A stretch of DNA of 54,313 nucleotides from an uncultured Prevotella sp. (GCA_905233825.1 CAJOFE010000007.1:1-54313), one strand, 5' to 3'. Positions 42,247-50,670 are shown, counted from the first letter of the stretch. Notes: generated by a model not told the origin, from the letters alone. A program made the numbers and translations.

Positions 42247-42476
42247 TAAGCCTTTGCCTTTACTGCGTTAAAAAGATCTTCCACAGTAGTAGAATTCCTG
42301 ATGTCCTCACCTTTAAGTGTTACTTCATACTCTTCATCCACCATGGCAATTACTGAGAGAGCAATCAGAGAAGACCACTCATCCAGTTCCTTATACACGG
42401 TTTCAGCTTTAATCTCACTTGCATCAGTATCATCAAACTGCTGCGCAAAATTCTCAATAAAATCTTTTAATTCCAT
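42246..42476 (-). CDS. acyl carrier protein (first copy)
   Basis: A 76-residue acidic protein with the ACP fold. KELDEWSSLIALSVIAMVDEEYEV has the phosphopantetheine Ser (Ser36) in the form WSSL instead of the common DSL. KGEDIRNSTTVEDLFNAV is helix III-IV. Its start overlaps the end of the Wzx gene by 23 bp, and its stop overlaps the first FabG-like gene, making it the hinge between assembly and acyl genes. It should shuttle the growing acyl chain. Confidence 0.92.
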   Translation of the reverse strand: MELKDFIENFAQQFDDTDASEIKAETVYKELDEWSSLIALSVIAMVDEEYEVTLKGEDIRNSTTVEDLFNAVKAKA

Positions 42477-43911
42477 TGTTCAATTGTTTCGTTAAATTAA
42501 ACACATATTTTAGTTCTTTGATTTTCAACAAATAGGCTCCTCCCACATACATCAGGATTCCAACGGCTATTCCAACAACTAATTGAACATAAACATTGTC
42601 AAGTATGTAAGTAGTCGAGAATACGGTAATAAACATTCCAAGAGACAAAGCCAAAGTTGGCAATAAATCTTTTATCAAAGTATATAAACTAATTTCCACC
42701 TGCCTACTGGTATAGAACATATTAACCAATAATGTCAAAATGGAAGATACAATACGGCCATAGCACATCACAACAATGCCAAAAGGAATTGTCCCCACCA
42801 AAAAAGCGATTGAAATAACTTTCTTTATTATCTCAGATTTCAGATACAGTTTAGACTTTCCTTTCACTTGAAGGACATTCATATTGATTGAATGAATAGG
42901 ATAAAACATAAAGCTAAATGACAATGGAACCATCAAAATGGCTGCAAAATGCCACTTACTGCCAATTAAGGCATGAATAGTAGGAACAGAAAGTGCAGCA
43001 AGCCCACACATCAAAGGAAACACGCCAAAAGCTATCACACGTGCCAATCGGCGATAAACCTCTGAAAGACGCTCATTGTCGTCTTGTATCGTGCTCATTA
43101 TAGGATAGGTAACCCTACTGATGATACCTGAGAGATTGCTGGATGGAAAATTGGCAATGGTCTTGGCTTGCGTGAAATGCCCAAGGCTTGCTGTCGAGAA
43201 AAACTTGCCAATAAATATTTGGTAACTATTTTGGTAAAGAGTTTCCAAAACGCCTACTATCATTATACTAAACCCAAACAAATAGAGCTCCTTAAATGAC
43301 TTCCACGAAAACACCAACACAGGACGCCAAGTGGAATAATACCATAGCAGAAGTGTGTTAAATAATGAATTTGACAGGGACTGAATTACTAAAGCCCAAA
43401 CACCTGCCCCTTTTATAGCAGATGCAATACCCAGCACACCAGACAAGACAGCTGCTATAGTCGTTGCTTTTGCCTGGGTCTTAAAATTAACCGATGCCGT
43501 ATAAAGCGCACGCTGGATAACCGAGAAAGAGTTAATGACAATGACAACACACAATACTCGCATCAGCACAGTCAATTGGGGTTCATTAAAGAATGAGGCC
43601 ACCCAAGGAGCTATGGCATAGAATAACAGATAGACTAAAAGACTCGTAACTGTGCTAAAATAGAAAACAGTACTATTATCTACATCACTACGATCCTGCT
43701 TCCTAATTAAAGCCAATGAAAATCCAGTCTCGATTAAAGACTGAGATACGGCAATAAACACTACGAGCATGCCTATAAGACCGAAATCGTCTGGTGTCAG
43801 AATATTGGCGAGAACCAGGGTCACCAGGAAATGCACCCCTTGCATGGAAAAGCGTTCCACGCTACTCCAAAGAACTCCCCTTATCGTCTTTTTCCCTAAA
43901 TTGTCCGCCAT
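42454..43911 (-). CDS. Wzx-type flippase (MOP superfamily polysaccharide transporter)
   Basis: A 485-residue protein with about 12-14 hydrophobic helices and no signal peptide. GKKTIRGVLWSSVERFSMQGVHFLVTLVLANILTPDDFGLIGML is the classic opening of Polysacc_synt/RfbX-like flippases, and LIRKQD (the conserved R-K-x-D turn) follows at about residue 70. It moves undecaprenyl-diphosphate-linked repeat units to the periplasmic face. The start overlaps the stop of the polymerase gene by one base (TAATG). Its presence shows that a Wzx/Wzy-dependent route is intended for this locus. Confidence 0.93.
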   Translation of the reverse strand: MADNLGKKTIRGVLWSSVERFSMQGVHFLVTLVLANILTPDDFGLIGMLVVFIAVSQSLIETGFSLALIRKQDRSDVDNSTVFYFSTVTSLLVYLLFYAIAPWVASFFNEPQLTVLMRVLCVVIVINSFSVIQRALYTASVNFKTQAKATTIAAVLSGVLGIASAIKGAGVWALVIQSLSNSLFNTLLLWYYSTWRPVLVFSWKSFKELYLFGFSIMIVGVLETLYQNSYQIFIGKFFSTASLGHFTQAKTIANFPSSNLSGIISRVTYPIMSTIQDDNERLSEVYRRLARVIAFGVFPLMCGLAALSVPTIHALIGSKWHFAAILMVPLSFSFMFYPIHSINMNVLQVKGKSKLYLKSEIIKKVISIAFLVGTIPFGIVVMCYGRIVSSILTLLVNMFYTSRQVEISLYTLIKDLLPTLALSLGMFITVFSTTYILDNVYVQLVVGIAVGILMYVGGAYLLKIKELKYVFNLTKQLNNGIKRFY

Positions 43912-45146
43912 TATAACGTTTTCAGTTTAAATCGATACAAGGAACAAGCAATGAATGACATAAAATAAGGGAATGGGCAATAGAAAAACCATGCTCGATG
44001 AAGCATAATCATCAATAAGGACAAGAATAATGATATTTTTAACAAAAGAGGTGCACCAACTAATGTAGTCAAAGAGATAAGAATGATAAGCCCCAAACCA
44101 ATAAAACCCATTTTAACAATAAAACCTCTATAATCTGATAACACAATGTCGCGGTCACCTTCGTCGCCTACCAGTTTCTGTTCAAAACTCATCTGATTAT
44201 ATACTCTCATGCCCAGATTATTTGCCCTTTCATCAAGCGCATCTTCCAAAGAACCAGAACTATCATACGCGTCCACGACCTTTTCCATATTACGCTCATA
44301 CGCCAAATAATATACCATATCCTGCATATCCCGCGGCAATACTTTATAGACTATGAGACCCATAACAATAGTACATACAAGATATAAAAACGCCTTCTTC
44401 CAATTTACTATAAAGTTCCAGAATTCCGTAAAAAGCAGCATCAGGAAGAAAGTTGAAGAAAAAGTGAAAATGGCTCCAATGATTATTGCCGGATTAATCT
44501 TCCTATGTGTATATCGGTCTATCAAATATACAAAACCTAAAACAATTGAAAAGTGTCCAGGCTCTTCCATCATACCACATGCACGGCTAAACAAAAACCC
44601 GATACCATTCAGTTCCGGAAAAATACCATACACATTATAAAAGTCACCCCTGTTGACATGAAGTGCAGACTGAGGACCTAACTCAAAATGTGGAATACCA
44701 GCAGTCAGACCCACATAAGATAGAACTGTTATTATCGTAGAACCGATTGCAAAAAAGATGACAACTTTCCGAAAAACATCATAGGTTCTCTTTAACAAGT
44801 CGTTTGGCCAGAACAATATACACAAAAAAGGAATATTTGATATGATCACAGACAGATAGGCGATCAAATGATCTTGCTTCAAAGTCGCATAGACCATATA
44901 TAGAAAAGCCAAGATTGCAATCCATCTTCTTTCCTTTGTAACCTCATGTTGCCTCATTAAAAAAGAGGCTGCAATAATAACCATTGTTGCTACAATACGA
45001 ATAACGGGACTGAATGAGAACCAAGCAACAATGGAGTTCATCCCATATAATAGCCATAGGACAGCAAAATATGGTGCCCATTTTTTTATTCCTACAGTTC
45101 TCTTTATTACTGAAGAATTCCCTGTTATCTCTATTTCAGATTCCAT
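43911..45146 (-). CDS. Wzy-like polymerase (O-antigen ligase/polymerase type)
   Basis: A 411-residue protein with about ten membrane segments and a large hydrophilic loop between residues about 280 and 345 (from YLAYERNMEKVVDAY to VGDEGDRDIVLSDYRG), the usual periplasmic loop of Wzy enzymes. A short SRACGMMEEPGHFSIVLGF segment resembles the conserved E-P-G-x-F/H region of O-antigen polymerases. Primary sequence is poorly conserved in this group, so the assignment rests on topology, that motif and the tight coupling to the flippase gene. It would join repeat units in the periplasm. Confidence 0.85.
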   Translation of the reverse strand: MESEIEITGNSSVIKRTVGIKKWAPYFAVLWLLYGMNSIVAWFSFSPVIRIVATMVIIAASFLMRQHEVTKERRWIAILAFLYMVYATLKQDHLIAYLSVIISNIPFLCILFWPNDLLKRTYDVFRKVVIFFAIGSTIITVLSYVGLTAGIPHFELGPQSALHVNRGDFYNVYGIFPELNGIGFLFSRACGMMEEPGHFSIVLGFVYLIDRYTHRKINPAIIIGAIFTFSSTFFLMLLFTEFWNFIVNWKKAFLYLVCTIVMGLIVYKVLPRDMQDMVYYLAYERNMEKVVDAYDSSGSLEDALDERANNLGMRVYNQMSFEQKLVGDEGDRDIVLSDYRGFIVKMGFIGLGLIILISLTTLVGAPLLLKISLFLSLLMIMLHRAWFFYCPFPYFMSFIACSLYRFKLKTL

Positions 45147-45189
45147 TCAACTGTTATTTAACTAAAGCCGTATCAAGCCCCTCTCGCAG

Positions 45190-46269
45190 CTATTCGTAAT
45201 ATTCCTTGTACCATTGAGCGAAAGCGCTCAAGCCCTCACGCAGGGTAGTCTTCGGAGTGAAACCGAAGTCACGCTCGAGGGCGGAGGTATCGGCGAAGGT
45301 GGTGGGCACATCGCCAGGCTGCATGGGAACGAGCTGCTGATGCGCCTCAAAGTCGTCATCCAGAGGCAAGACGCCTGCCCTCTGCAATTCCTGGTGCAAG
45401 ATGTTCACAAAATCCAACAGGTTCTCTGGCTGGCCACCACCGATGTTATACACGGCATAGGGAGGAATGGGTAATCCGTCGTCGCCCTCCTTGCGCTCAG
45501 GAGCACCCTGCATCACGCGAACGACACCCTCGACGATGTCATCTATGTAGGTGAAATCTCGGCGACAGTTGCCGTAGTTGTATATCTGGATGGTCTCGCC
45601 CTTCAAAAGCTTGTTGGTGAAGCTAAAGTACGCCATGTCAGGACGACCAGCAGGGCCATAGACCGTGAAGAAACGCAGACCTGTGGTAGGGATGTTGTAG
45701 AGCTTACTATAGCAATGCGCCATCAGCTCGTTGGTCTTCTTCGTCGCGGCATATAAGCTGACGGGGGTATCGACCTTATCCTCAACGCTGAACGGCACCT
45801 TCGTGTTGCCTCCATAGACGGAACTACTACTGGCATAAACCAAATGTTTAAGTCCTCCTCGGTTTTCCTGCTTAGAGGACAGATGACGACAAGCCTCAAG
45901 GATATTATAGAAGCCCATGACATTGCTCGCCATATAAACATCAGGGTGCTCAATGCTGTATCTTACCCCCGCCTGAGCCGCCAGATTCACCACCACATCG
46001 AAGTGGTACTGTTCAAAAAGATCATCAACCGTTGGCTTGTCAGCGATGTCGCCCTTGACAAACACCCATGAACTTGAAGAACTTATATTCTCAATTTCTT
46101 TGATGCGGTACTCCTTCAGGGATACATCATAGTAGGCATTCATATTGTCGATGCCCACGATGGTGGCACCCTGTAAGTCCTGCAACAGGCGTTTCACCAG
46201 ATTGCTGCCAATGAAGCCAGCACTACCAGTGACCAGAATGACTTGATGATCTAATGATATTTTTTCCAT
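45190..46269 (-). CDS. NAD-dependent nucleotide-sugar epimerase (UDP-glucuronate 4-epimerase type)
   Basis: A 359-residue extended SDR from ATG 46269 (MEKISLDHQVILVTGSAGFI). The open frame extends 65 codons upstream into the preceding gene, but that part has no family similarity. It has GSAGFIGSNLVKRLL (NAD loop), LAAQAGVRYSIEHPDVYMASNVMG, YASSSSVYGG (Ser), SLYAATKKTNE (Tyr-x-x-x-Lys) and FFTVYGPAGRPDMAYFSF. This pattern is usual for UDP-GlcA 4-epimerases (Cap1J/LspL) found at the start of Bacteroidetes polysaccharide operons. Product would be UDP-galacturonate or a similar sugar. Confidence 0.92.
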   Translation of the reverse strand: MEKISLDHQVILVTGSAGFIGSNLVKRLLQDLQGATIVGIDNMNAYYDVSLKEYRIKEIENISSSSSWVFVKGDIADKPTVDDLFEQYHFDVVVNLAAQAGVRYSIEHPDVYMASNVMGFYNILEACRHLSSKQENRGGLKHLVYASSSSVYGGNTKVPFSVEDKVDTPVSLYAATKKTNELMAHCYSKLYNIPTTGLRFFTVYGPAGRPDMAYFSFTNKLLKGETIQIYNYGNCRRDFTYIDDIVEGVVRVMQGAPERKEGDDGLPIPPYAVYNIGGGQPENLLDFVNILHQELQRAGVLPLDDDFEAHQQLVPMQPGDVPTTFADTSALERDFGFTPKTTLREGLSAFAQWYKEYYE

Positions 46270-46321
46270 GCATTCGTCTTTTGAACGCAGATGACACGGA
46301 CTGAACGGATGCTTTATTTTT

Positions 46322-47389
46322 CTATGAGACAGGCTTCTTGGTTTTGGCTTCGCGGACCTTATTGATGAAGGTGCCAAGGATGGCTGGACAGTCAGGATGT
46401 GTCTTCCGATAGGCTTTAGCGGCATCGCGGAAGCGGGGATTACGAGTATAGACGAACAAAGCAAGCTTCATGTAAGCCTGTGTGTCGGACTCCTCGTCGC
46501 TCGACCACCCCATCAACAGCGATTGATAGTGCTCGCAAAGCTCAGCCTCGCCAAGCATGGTGGCACAAATGAGCATTAGGGAGGTGAAGCGCTGACGATC
46601 GTCCTCGTCGTCTATCTGAATATTGGCGTAAGCAAGGAAACGGTTCAAGCGGGGATAGTTGTGGCGCATCTTCTCAGCGGCATTCTTCTCGAAATAATGA
46701 CCGAGGATAGTGGCCACCTGTTTCTCCATATTGCTGATGAGATTGCCTGTGAGGAGCCGCTCGGTGTCGTTATCGGCAAAGATGACGTCACCATCGTGCA
46801 GATCCTCGAAATTGACGCTCTTAGTCTGTCCCAAGATATTGACTGCTACGACCATCGACGCCCTGCCTTTCTTCAGACGGATGCGTTCTATCTTGCCCTG
46901 TTTGCCTCGCCAATCATCGATGAGTAGCGTGACACGGTCACCAACCGCCATCTCGCCAAGATGCTCTACCGGCATGCCGAAGAACACCTTCAACTGGCGG
47001 TTCATGATGGTGGCACGAAGCTGTTGAAACTCTTCGTCGGAAATCATAATCTCCTTACCACCCCTGTCACGATAGTGACGAAGATGGATATTTGACGTCC
47101 TGTTCCATTCAGACTTCAGGATAGCATGGAGTCGCTCTTCAGAGGCTCTGACGAACACAAAGTGATGGAAGATGCTGCGAACTTCACTATCCACATCGGG
47201 ACGCATGAACAAGAAGGGGACAAAGAACTCGAAGGGCTCAGGGGCACTTGTCGTCTCCCGTTCTTCCCTACTCATCAACTCACCACGGCTCTCACGATGG
47301 AGCATGGTTTCAATCCAGCTGGGCTTGAGATGTACCATCACATACCACCGCTGATTCTTGTTCTTTTTGTTGTCTATCTGTTCATGCAT
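46322..47389 (-). CDS. UpxY-like NusG-family antiterminator
   Basis: A 355-residue protein from ATG 47389 (MHEQIDNKKNKNQRWYVMVH); the open frame extends 32 codons further but lacks family similarity there. Residues about 14-130 form the NusG N-terminal (NGN) domain (RWYVMVHLKPSW, then FVPFLFMRP and HHFVFVRAS). Residues about 145-190 are a KOW-like domain (VGDRVTLLIDDWRGKQGKIERIRLKKGRASM). The remaining 150 residues are a helical extension not seen in NusG. UpxY proteins ride RNA polymerase through the long capsule operons they head. As first gene of this 28-kb locus it most likely prevents early termination. A -7 element (TACCTTTG) lies at 47599-47606. Confidence 0.88.
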   Translation of the reverse strand: MHEQIDNKKNKNQRWYVMVHLKPSWIETMLHRESRGELMSREERETTSAPEPFEFFVPFLFMRPDVDSEVRSIFHHFVFVRASEERLHAILKSEWNRTSNIHLRHYRDRGGKEIMISDEEFQQLRATIMNRQLKVFFGMPVEHLGEMAVGDRVTLLIDDWRGKQGKIERIRLKKGRASMVVAVNILGQTKSVNFEDLHDGDVIFADNDTERLLTGNLISNMEKQVATILGHYFEKNAAEKMRHNYPRLNRFLAYANIQIDDEDDRQRFTSLMLICATMLGEAELCEHYQSLLMGWSSDEESDTQAYMKLALFVYTRNPRFRDAAKAYRKTHPDCPAILGTFINKVREAKTKKPVS

Positions 47390-47598
47390 AGATACTTCTT
47401 CTCCTTGTCCGTCCAAATCGTAATCTGGCGGAATAACACAGTTTAAATGTTTGAAAACAAACATCTTGTCCAATGGCACCAACACCTTGATGGAGTCCTG
47501 AGAAACTTACTGAGAAGCATCTCTTCCGAGGCTGGTTTACCTGTCTTGATACACACGCATCCTACGCGTATTTATATACATGCGCGCGAAATCGGGTG

Positions 47599-47606
47599 CA
47601 AAGGTA
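47599..47606 (-). promoter_or_regulatory. -7 promoter element of the surface-polymer operon
   Basis: On the minus strand TACCTTTGCACCC lies about 210 bases upstream of the UpxY start. No good TTTG -33 partner is present, which suggests a weak or activated promoter. The long leader contains a perfect 7-bp hairpin (ATGTTTG at 47447-47453 with CAAACAT at 47458-47464) that could be an antiterminator loading site. Confidence 0.4.
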
Positions 47607-47686
47607 CGATTTTTTTTTCACATACCTTATATATAATGAGTATTTTTTTGATTTTTATATTAAAAACGGAAAACAGGAACGAGGAC

Positions 47687-49507
47687 TTACCTGTCTTTCA
47701 AATCGTTCATGGTATGCTGGAGCATGGCTTTGCTGACCTGAAGCATGCGGTCGGCATCCGGGCTCTGGGTGACGATGAAGCGCTGGGCATCGAAATCATA
47801 AAGGACATGGCCGGTGGAGTCGATGAGCCATTGCGCATTATAATAGTTATGGACGGCCGTAGGATAGGTGTAGGTACGGGAGAGTACATCGCGACTGAAA
47901 GTAAAATCATCGTGGGGCAGGCCCAGCTGTCCTAACAAGGTGGCGGCGAGGTCGCTCTGGTTGCAGATGACATCGATGGTACGAGGCTCACGAACAGCGC
48001 CTCCTATCCAGAGCATGGGGATATGGTTTCGCTCCTGCGGATGAGACCGATCAATCTGCTGATAGTTGATGCCGTGATCGGCCGTCAGGATGATGAGTAG
48101 ATTCTGCCAAGCGGATGTCGCCCGTACTTGGTTGACAAACTCAAACAGGCAGTCGTCTAAATAGGCAAAGGCATTGAGGATCTCGTCATCATAGCGATGC
48201 AAGGGCACGTCCCACGGCTCATGGCTGGAGAGGGTGGAGAAACCCAAAAGACCCTCCCCAATCCCCTCCCTGCATAGGGAGGGGGGAAGGCACTTGATTT
48301 GCGACAATAATGTCTTAAAGGTGATGTCATCACGAACGCCCCATTTGGCGCTGTTACGCTCGGCGGCATCAAAATCGTCCATGCCTGTGAGGTGCTCCCA
48401 GCCTGTAGAGATGAGGTAACTGCGCATGTTGGTGAAGTTGATGTCGCCACCATAGAGGTAGCTGGTGTGATAGCCATTTGCCTTCAGCGTACGGGCAATG
48501 CTGGGCAGATTGCGGCTCTTCTCGGGCATCTTCATTACCGAGACATTGGGGAACGACGGGTAACCGCTTAGCGCACAGACGGTTCCACGGTCAGTACGCC
48601 ATGAGTTGCCATAGCACTGGGTGAAGCAGATGCCCTGTTGTTTCAGTTCCTGCAGGTGAGGCATCACATTGGCGAATTGCTCGCCTGCGCTCTCCAAAAG
48701 AATGATGACAATGTTAGGGCGCTGTGTGGTGAGTAAAGTGTCAGGATCAAGTGACTCTGTTGTAAAAATATTTTCTACCAGTTGCTGACACCCATCGTCA
48801 TCCATAAAGTCATATTGCGACACGTCGCCCAATTGGTGGCTAGCAGAATAGAGGAAACTGAAAACGGGGTTTACTGCCGCATGGTTCAGGAACTGGTTCT
48901 GCGAGAAATACACCTGTCCGATGTTCGTTGTCGATTCGCTCAGTCCACCCCGGATTCCGATAACCATCAAGGGTACAAATAGCATCCATAATGCTGTTTG
49001 TGCGACTTTTCGACCGAACGACTGGCGATGGAAGAGGGATTTACTGTTAATCAAATTGTAAACAAAATAGACACCTATCGTGACTATTGCCAATGCCAAT
49101 AGTCTGACCAGCAGGTAGCCCACGCTGACGCTCTGCGTGATGCCCTCGGGCTGACTGAGATATTGCAGGCAGGAGGCATCGAGCTTGAAGCCCCAGAACT
49201 CGTAGAGGCTGGTATCAGCGACAAATGCTAATGCAAAAGCAAAAGCCACGATGGCGTAATAGCCTTTTAGCACCCATCCAGGCACCTTCACCCATACCGA
49301 CAGCATGCAGACGAGGAAAGGCACGATGAGGAAATAAAGGGCCGTGGAGAGGTCGAGCGACAGGCCATGTCTTAACACATCCAGCATATCTGAGAAAGCA
49401 ACCTCGTGCCCTGCCCCATTGCAGAGCACGAACACCACCTTGGCCACGATGAAGATCAGCACCGTCACCAAATATGTCTTCAGCAGATACTTAAATATTG
49501 ATGCCAT
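47687..49507 (-). CDS. LTA-synthase/sulfatase-family membrane phosphotransferase
   Basis: A 606-residue protein. The first 200 residues carry five hydrophobic segments. The catalytic domain belongs to the alkaline-phosphatase superfamily: ILLESAGEQF (metal Glu), NSWRTDRGT (nucleophile Thr), YGGDINFTNMRS, STLSSHEPW (His) and LTADHGINY (Asp-His). Such enzymes move phosphoglycerol or phosphoethanolamine from phospholipids to surface glycans outside the inner membrane. It carries an in-frame extra segment (CLPPSLCREGIGEGLL, about residue 405-422) encoded by a GC-rich palindrome. The gene overlaps the upstream Lrp-type gene by 17 bp. Its activity would fit the phosphodiester theme of the neighbouring locus. 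Confidence 0.88.
   Translation of the reverse strand: MASIFKYLLKTYLVTVLIFIVAKVVFVLCNGAGHEVAFSDMLDVLRHGLSLDLSTALYFLIVPFLVCMLSVWVKVPGWVLKGYYAIVAFAFALAFVADTSLYEFWGFKLDASCLQYLSQPEGITQSVSVGYLLVRLLALAIVTIGVYFVYNLINSKSLFHRQSFGRKVAQTALWMLFVPLMVIGIRGGLSESTTNIGQVYFSQNQFLNHAAVNPVFSFLYSASHQLGDVSQYDFMDDDGCQQLVENIFTTESLDPDTLLTTQRPNIVIILLESAGEQFANVMPHLQELKQQGICFTQCYGNSWRTDRGTVCALSGYPSFPNVSVMKMPEKSRNLPSIARTLKANGYHTSYLYGGDINFTNMRSYLISTGWEHLTGMDDFDAAERNSAKWGVRDDITFKTLLSQIKCLPPSLCREGIGEGLLGFSTLSSHEPWDVPLHRYDDEILNAFAYLDDCLFEFVNQVRATSAWQNLLIILTADHGINYQQIDRSHPQERNHIPMLWIGGAVREPRTIDVICNQSDLAATLLGQLGLPHDDFTFSRDVLSRTYTYPTAVHNYYNAQWLIDSTGHVLYDFDAQRFIVTQSPDADRMLQVSKAMLQHTMNDLKDR
48246..48290. repeat. palindromic in-frame insertion within the phosphotransferase gene
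   Basis: CCCCTCCCT (48263-48271) pairs perfectly with AGGGAGGGG (48276-48284) around GCAT. The surrounding C- or G-rich stretch encodes PPSLCREGIGEG, foreign to the family and unlike flanking codon usage. It resembles selfish palindromic repeats known to insert in reading frames. Confidence 0.65.
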
Positions 49508-49952
49508 GTTCGTTCTTCACCTCGTCCATCACGAAAGTGCTCTCTAAAGAGCCTAGGCTCTCGATGGCACCCAGCTTATTGAGCACAAACTCCTGATACT
49601 GTTTCATGTCGCGGGCACGGATCTTCAGCAGGTAGTCGTATTCGCCACTGGTGTTGTAGCACTCCGTCACCTCGGGAATGCGCTGGATGCGGCGCACGAA
49701 GGCCTCGGCTATCTCGCGATTCATCTGCTTGAGCTTTACCTTGCAGAACACCAGTAGTCCCTGCCCTAGCCTGTCGGGGTCGAGCACGGCCACATACTTA
49801 CGGATGATGCCCTTGCGCTCCATCCGCTTCTGCCGTTCAAAGACTGGCGTAGGCGTCAGGTGTACGGCATCAGCCAACTCCTTCGTAGTCAGCTTCGCAT
49901 TGCGTTGTAACGTGCGAAGTATCTGCAGATCGATGTCATCAAGTTGTTCCAT
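49491..49952 (-). CDS. Lrp/AsnC-family transcription regulator
   Basis: A 153-residue protein. Residues 5-60 are the AsnC-type HTH (LDDIDLQILRTLQRNAKLTTKELADAVHLTPTPVFERQKRMERKGII), and residues 65-150 the RAM/AsnC ligand-binding domain (GLLVFCKVKL, then VTECYNTSGEYDYLLKIRARDM). It regulates amino-acid-linked genes as an octamer. Its stop lies inside the start of the phosphotransferase gene (17-bp overlap), so both are in one transcript. No promoter could be assigned with confidence in the repeat-rich region upstream. Confidence 0.93.
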   Translation of the reverse strand: MEQLDDIDLQILRTLQRNAKLTTKELADAVHLTPTPVFERQKRMERKGIIRKYVAVLDPDRLGQGLLVFCKVKLKQMNREIAEAFVRRIQRIPEVTECYNTSGEYDYLLKIRARDMKQYQEFVLNKLGAIESLGSLESTFVMDEVKNEHGINI

Positions 49953-50452
49953 CTTTTACCTTATCATTTATACGACATGATGCCAAAATGCAGAACGAAT
50001 CTACGGAATGGCGCTGCAAAATTAGACAAATTTTCCAAGTCTGCCAAATTTTGCAGAGGTTTAGGGCAGAAATTAGGATGAATTAAGACTGATTTTTGTT
50101 TTTGGCACGGATTGACAACGCTGACGATAACCTTGACGTAAAATATAGGCACGGATTGACGCGGCTTTTTGAGGCGTTGACGTACAATTCTCTTTTGTGT
50201 TAAATATTCGTAATTTGTGTTAAACGGTCAGCTGCCTCCTTTCTCAAACGAGCGAGCCGCTATTTTAAAAAAGGAGGGCGCTAATTTCAACGAGCGACGT
50301 GCTTTTTTCGTTTTAGAGCCTCCTAAATCTTTTTTGCTACATTCTATCTTTTATAGGAAAGAAATTTGGGGAAATTTTGACTGCGTATGGTGGTGTCTTG
50401 AAATAATTAATCATAATTTCCCTAAATTTCTTTCTATAAAAACGAAAGGCAT
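49953..50452. other. gene-free stretch with direct and inverted repeats
   Basis: No coding gene was found. GGCACGGATTGAC occurs at 50104-50116 and 50148-50160, and TTGTGTTAAA twice near 50195 and 50214. CCTCCTTT and AAAGGAGG form an inverted pair near 50232-50277. A long inverted repeat covers 50349-50441. The stretch separates divergent transcription units. Confidence 0.6.
50349..50441. repeat. long near-perfect inverted repeat upstream of the receptor promoter
   Basis: The left arm 50349-50376 (TTTTATAGGAAAGAAATTTG and on) and right arm 50415-50441 pair over 27 positions with one extra base and one mismatch, around a 38-bp centre. The right arm ends 12 bp before the -33 element of the receptor gene. 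It could be an operator, a small inverted-repeat transposable remnant, or a cruciform-forming element. Confidence 0.7.
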
Positions 50453-50483
50453 TTTGCAGAAAGGAAAGAATTGTGTAACTTTG
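50453..50483 (+). promoter_or_regulatory. promoter of the outer-membrane receptor gene
   Basis: TTTG (50453-50456), a 19-nt spacer and TAACTTTG (50476-50483) match the Bacteroidetes consensus. The leader to the start codon at 50671 is nearly 190 nt and consists mostly of a tandem duplication. Confidence 0.65.
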
Positions 50484-50497
50484 CACGCAAATTGCGT

Positions 50498-50648
50498 GCG
50501 AGTCTGCTTACGCTCGGCAAATTGAGCATACTCTTTTGCCCTTGCTGAACCGCAGCCTTGAAGGCCAAAAGCCTGCGAGTCTGCTCACACTCGGCAAAAT
50601 GAGCCAACTCTTTGCCCTTGCTGAATCGCAGACTGGCAGGCCAAAAGG
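50498..50648 (+). repeat. two tandem copies of a roughly 75-bp leader unit
   Basis: Copy one (50498-50574) starts GCGAGTCTGCTTACGCTCGG; copy two (50575 to about 50648) starts GCGAGTCTGCTCACACTCGG. Both continue with TTTGCCCTTGCTGAA and end GGCCAAAAG. They lie in the untranslated leader of the receptor mRNA. Confidence 0.75.
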
Positions 50649-50670
50649 TAAAAAGATTAAAAGTGCAATC

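Noticed and set aside
46270..46464. 65-residue N-terminal extension of the epimerase
   Set aside because: It overlaps the upstream antiterminator gene, has no SDR similarity, and a good ATG stands right before the NAD-binding motif.
50349..50441. Invertible (phase-variable) promoter
   Set aside because: The promoter lies outside the inverted repeats and the enclosed 38 bp contain no -7 box; no invertase gene is adjacent.
50536..50670. Earlier start for the outer-membrane receptor
   Set aside because: The extension is just the translated leader repeat and would bury the signal peptide that begins at 50671.
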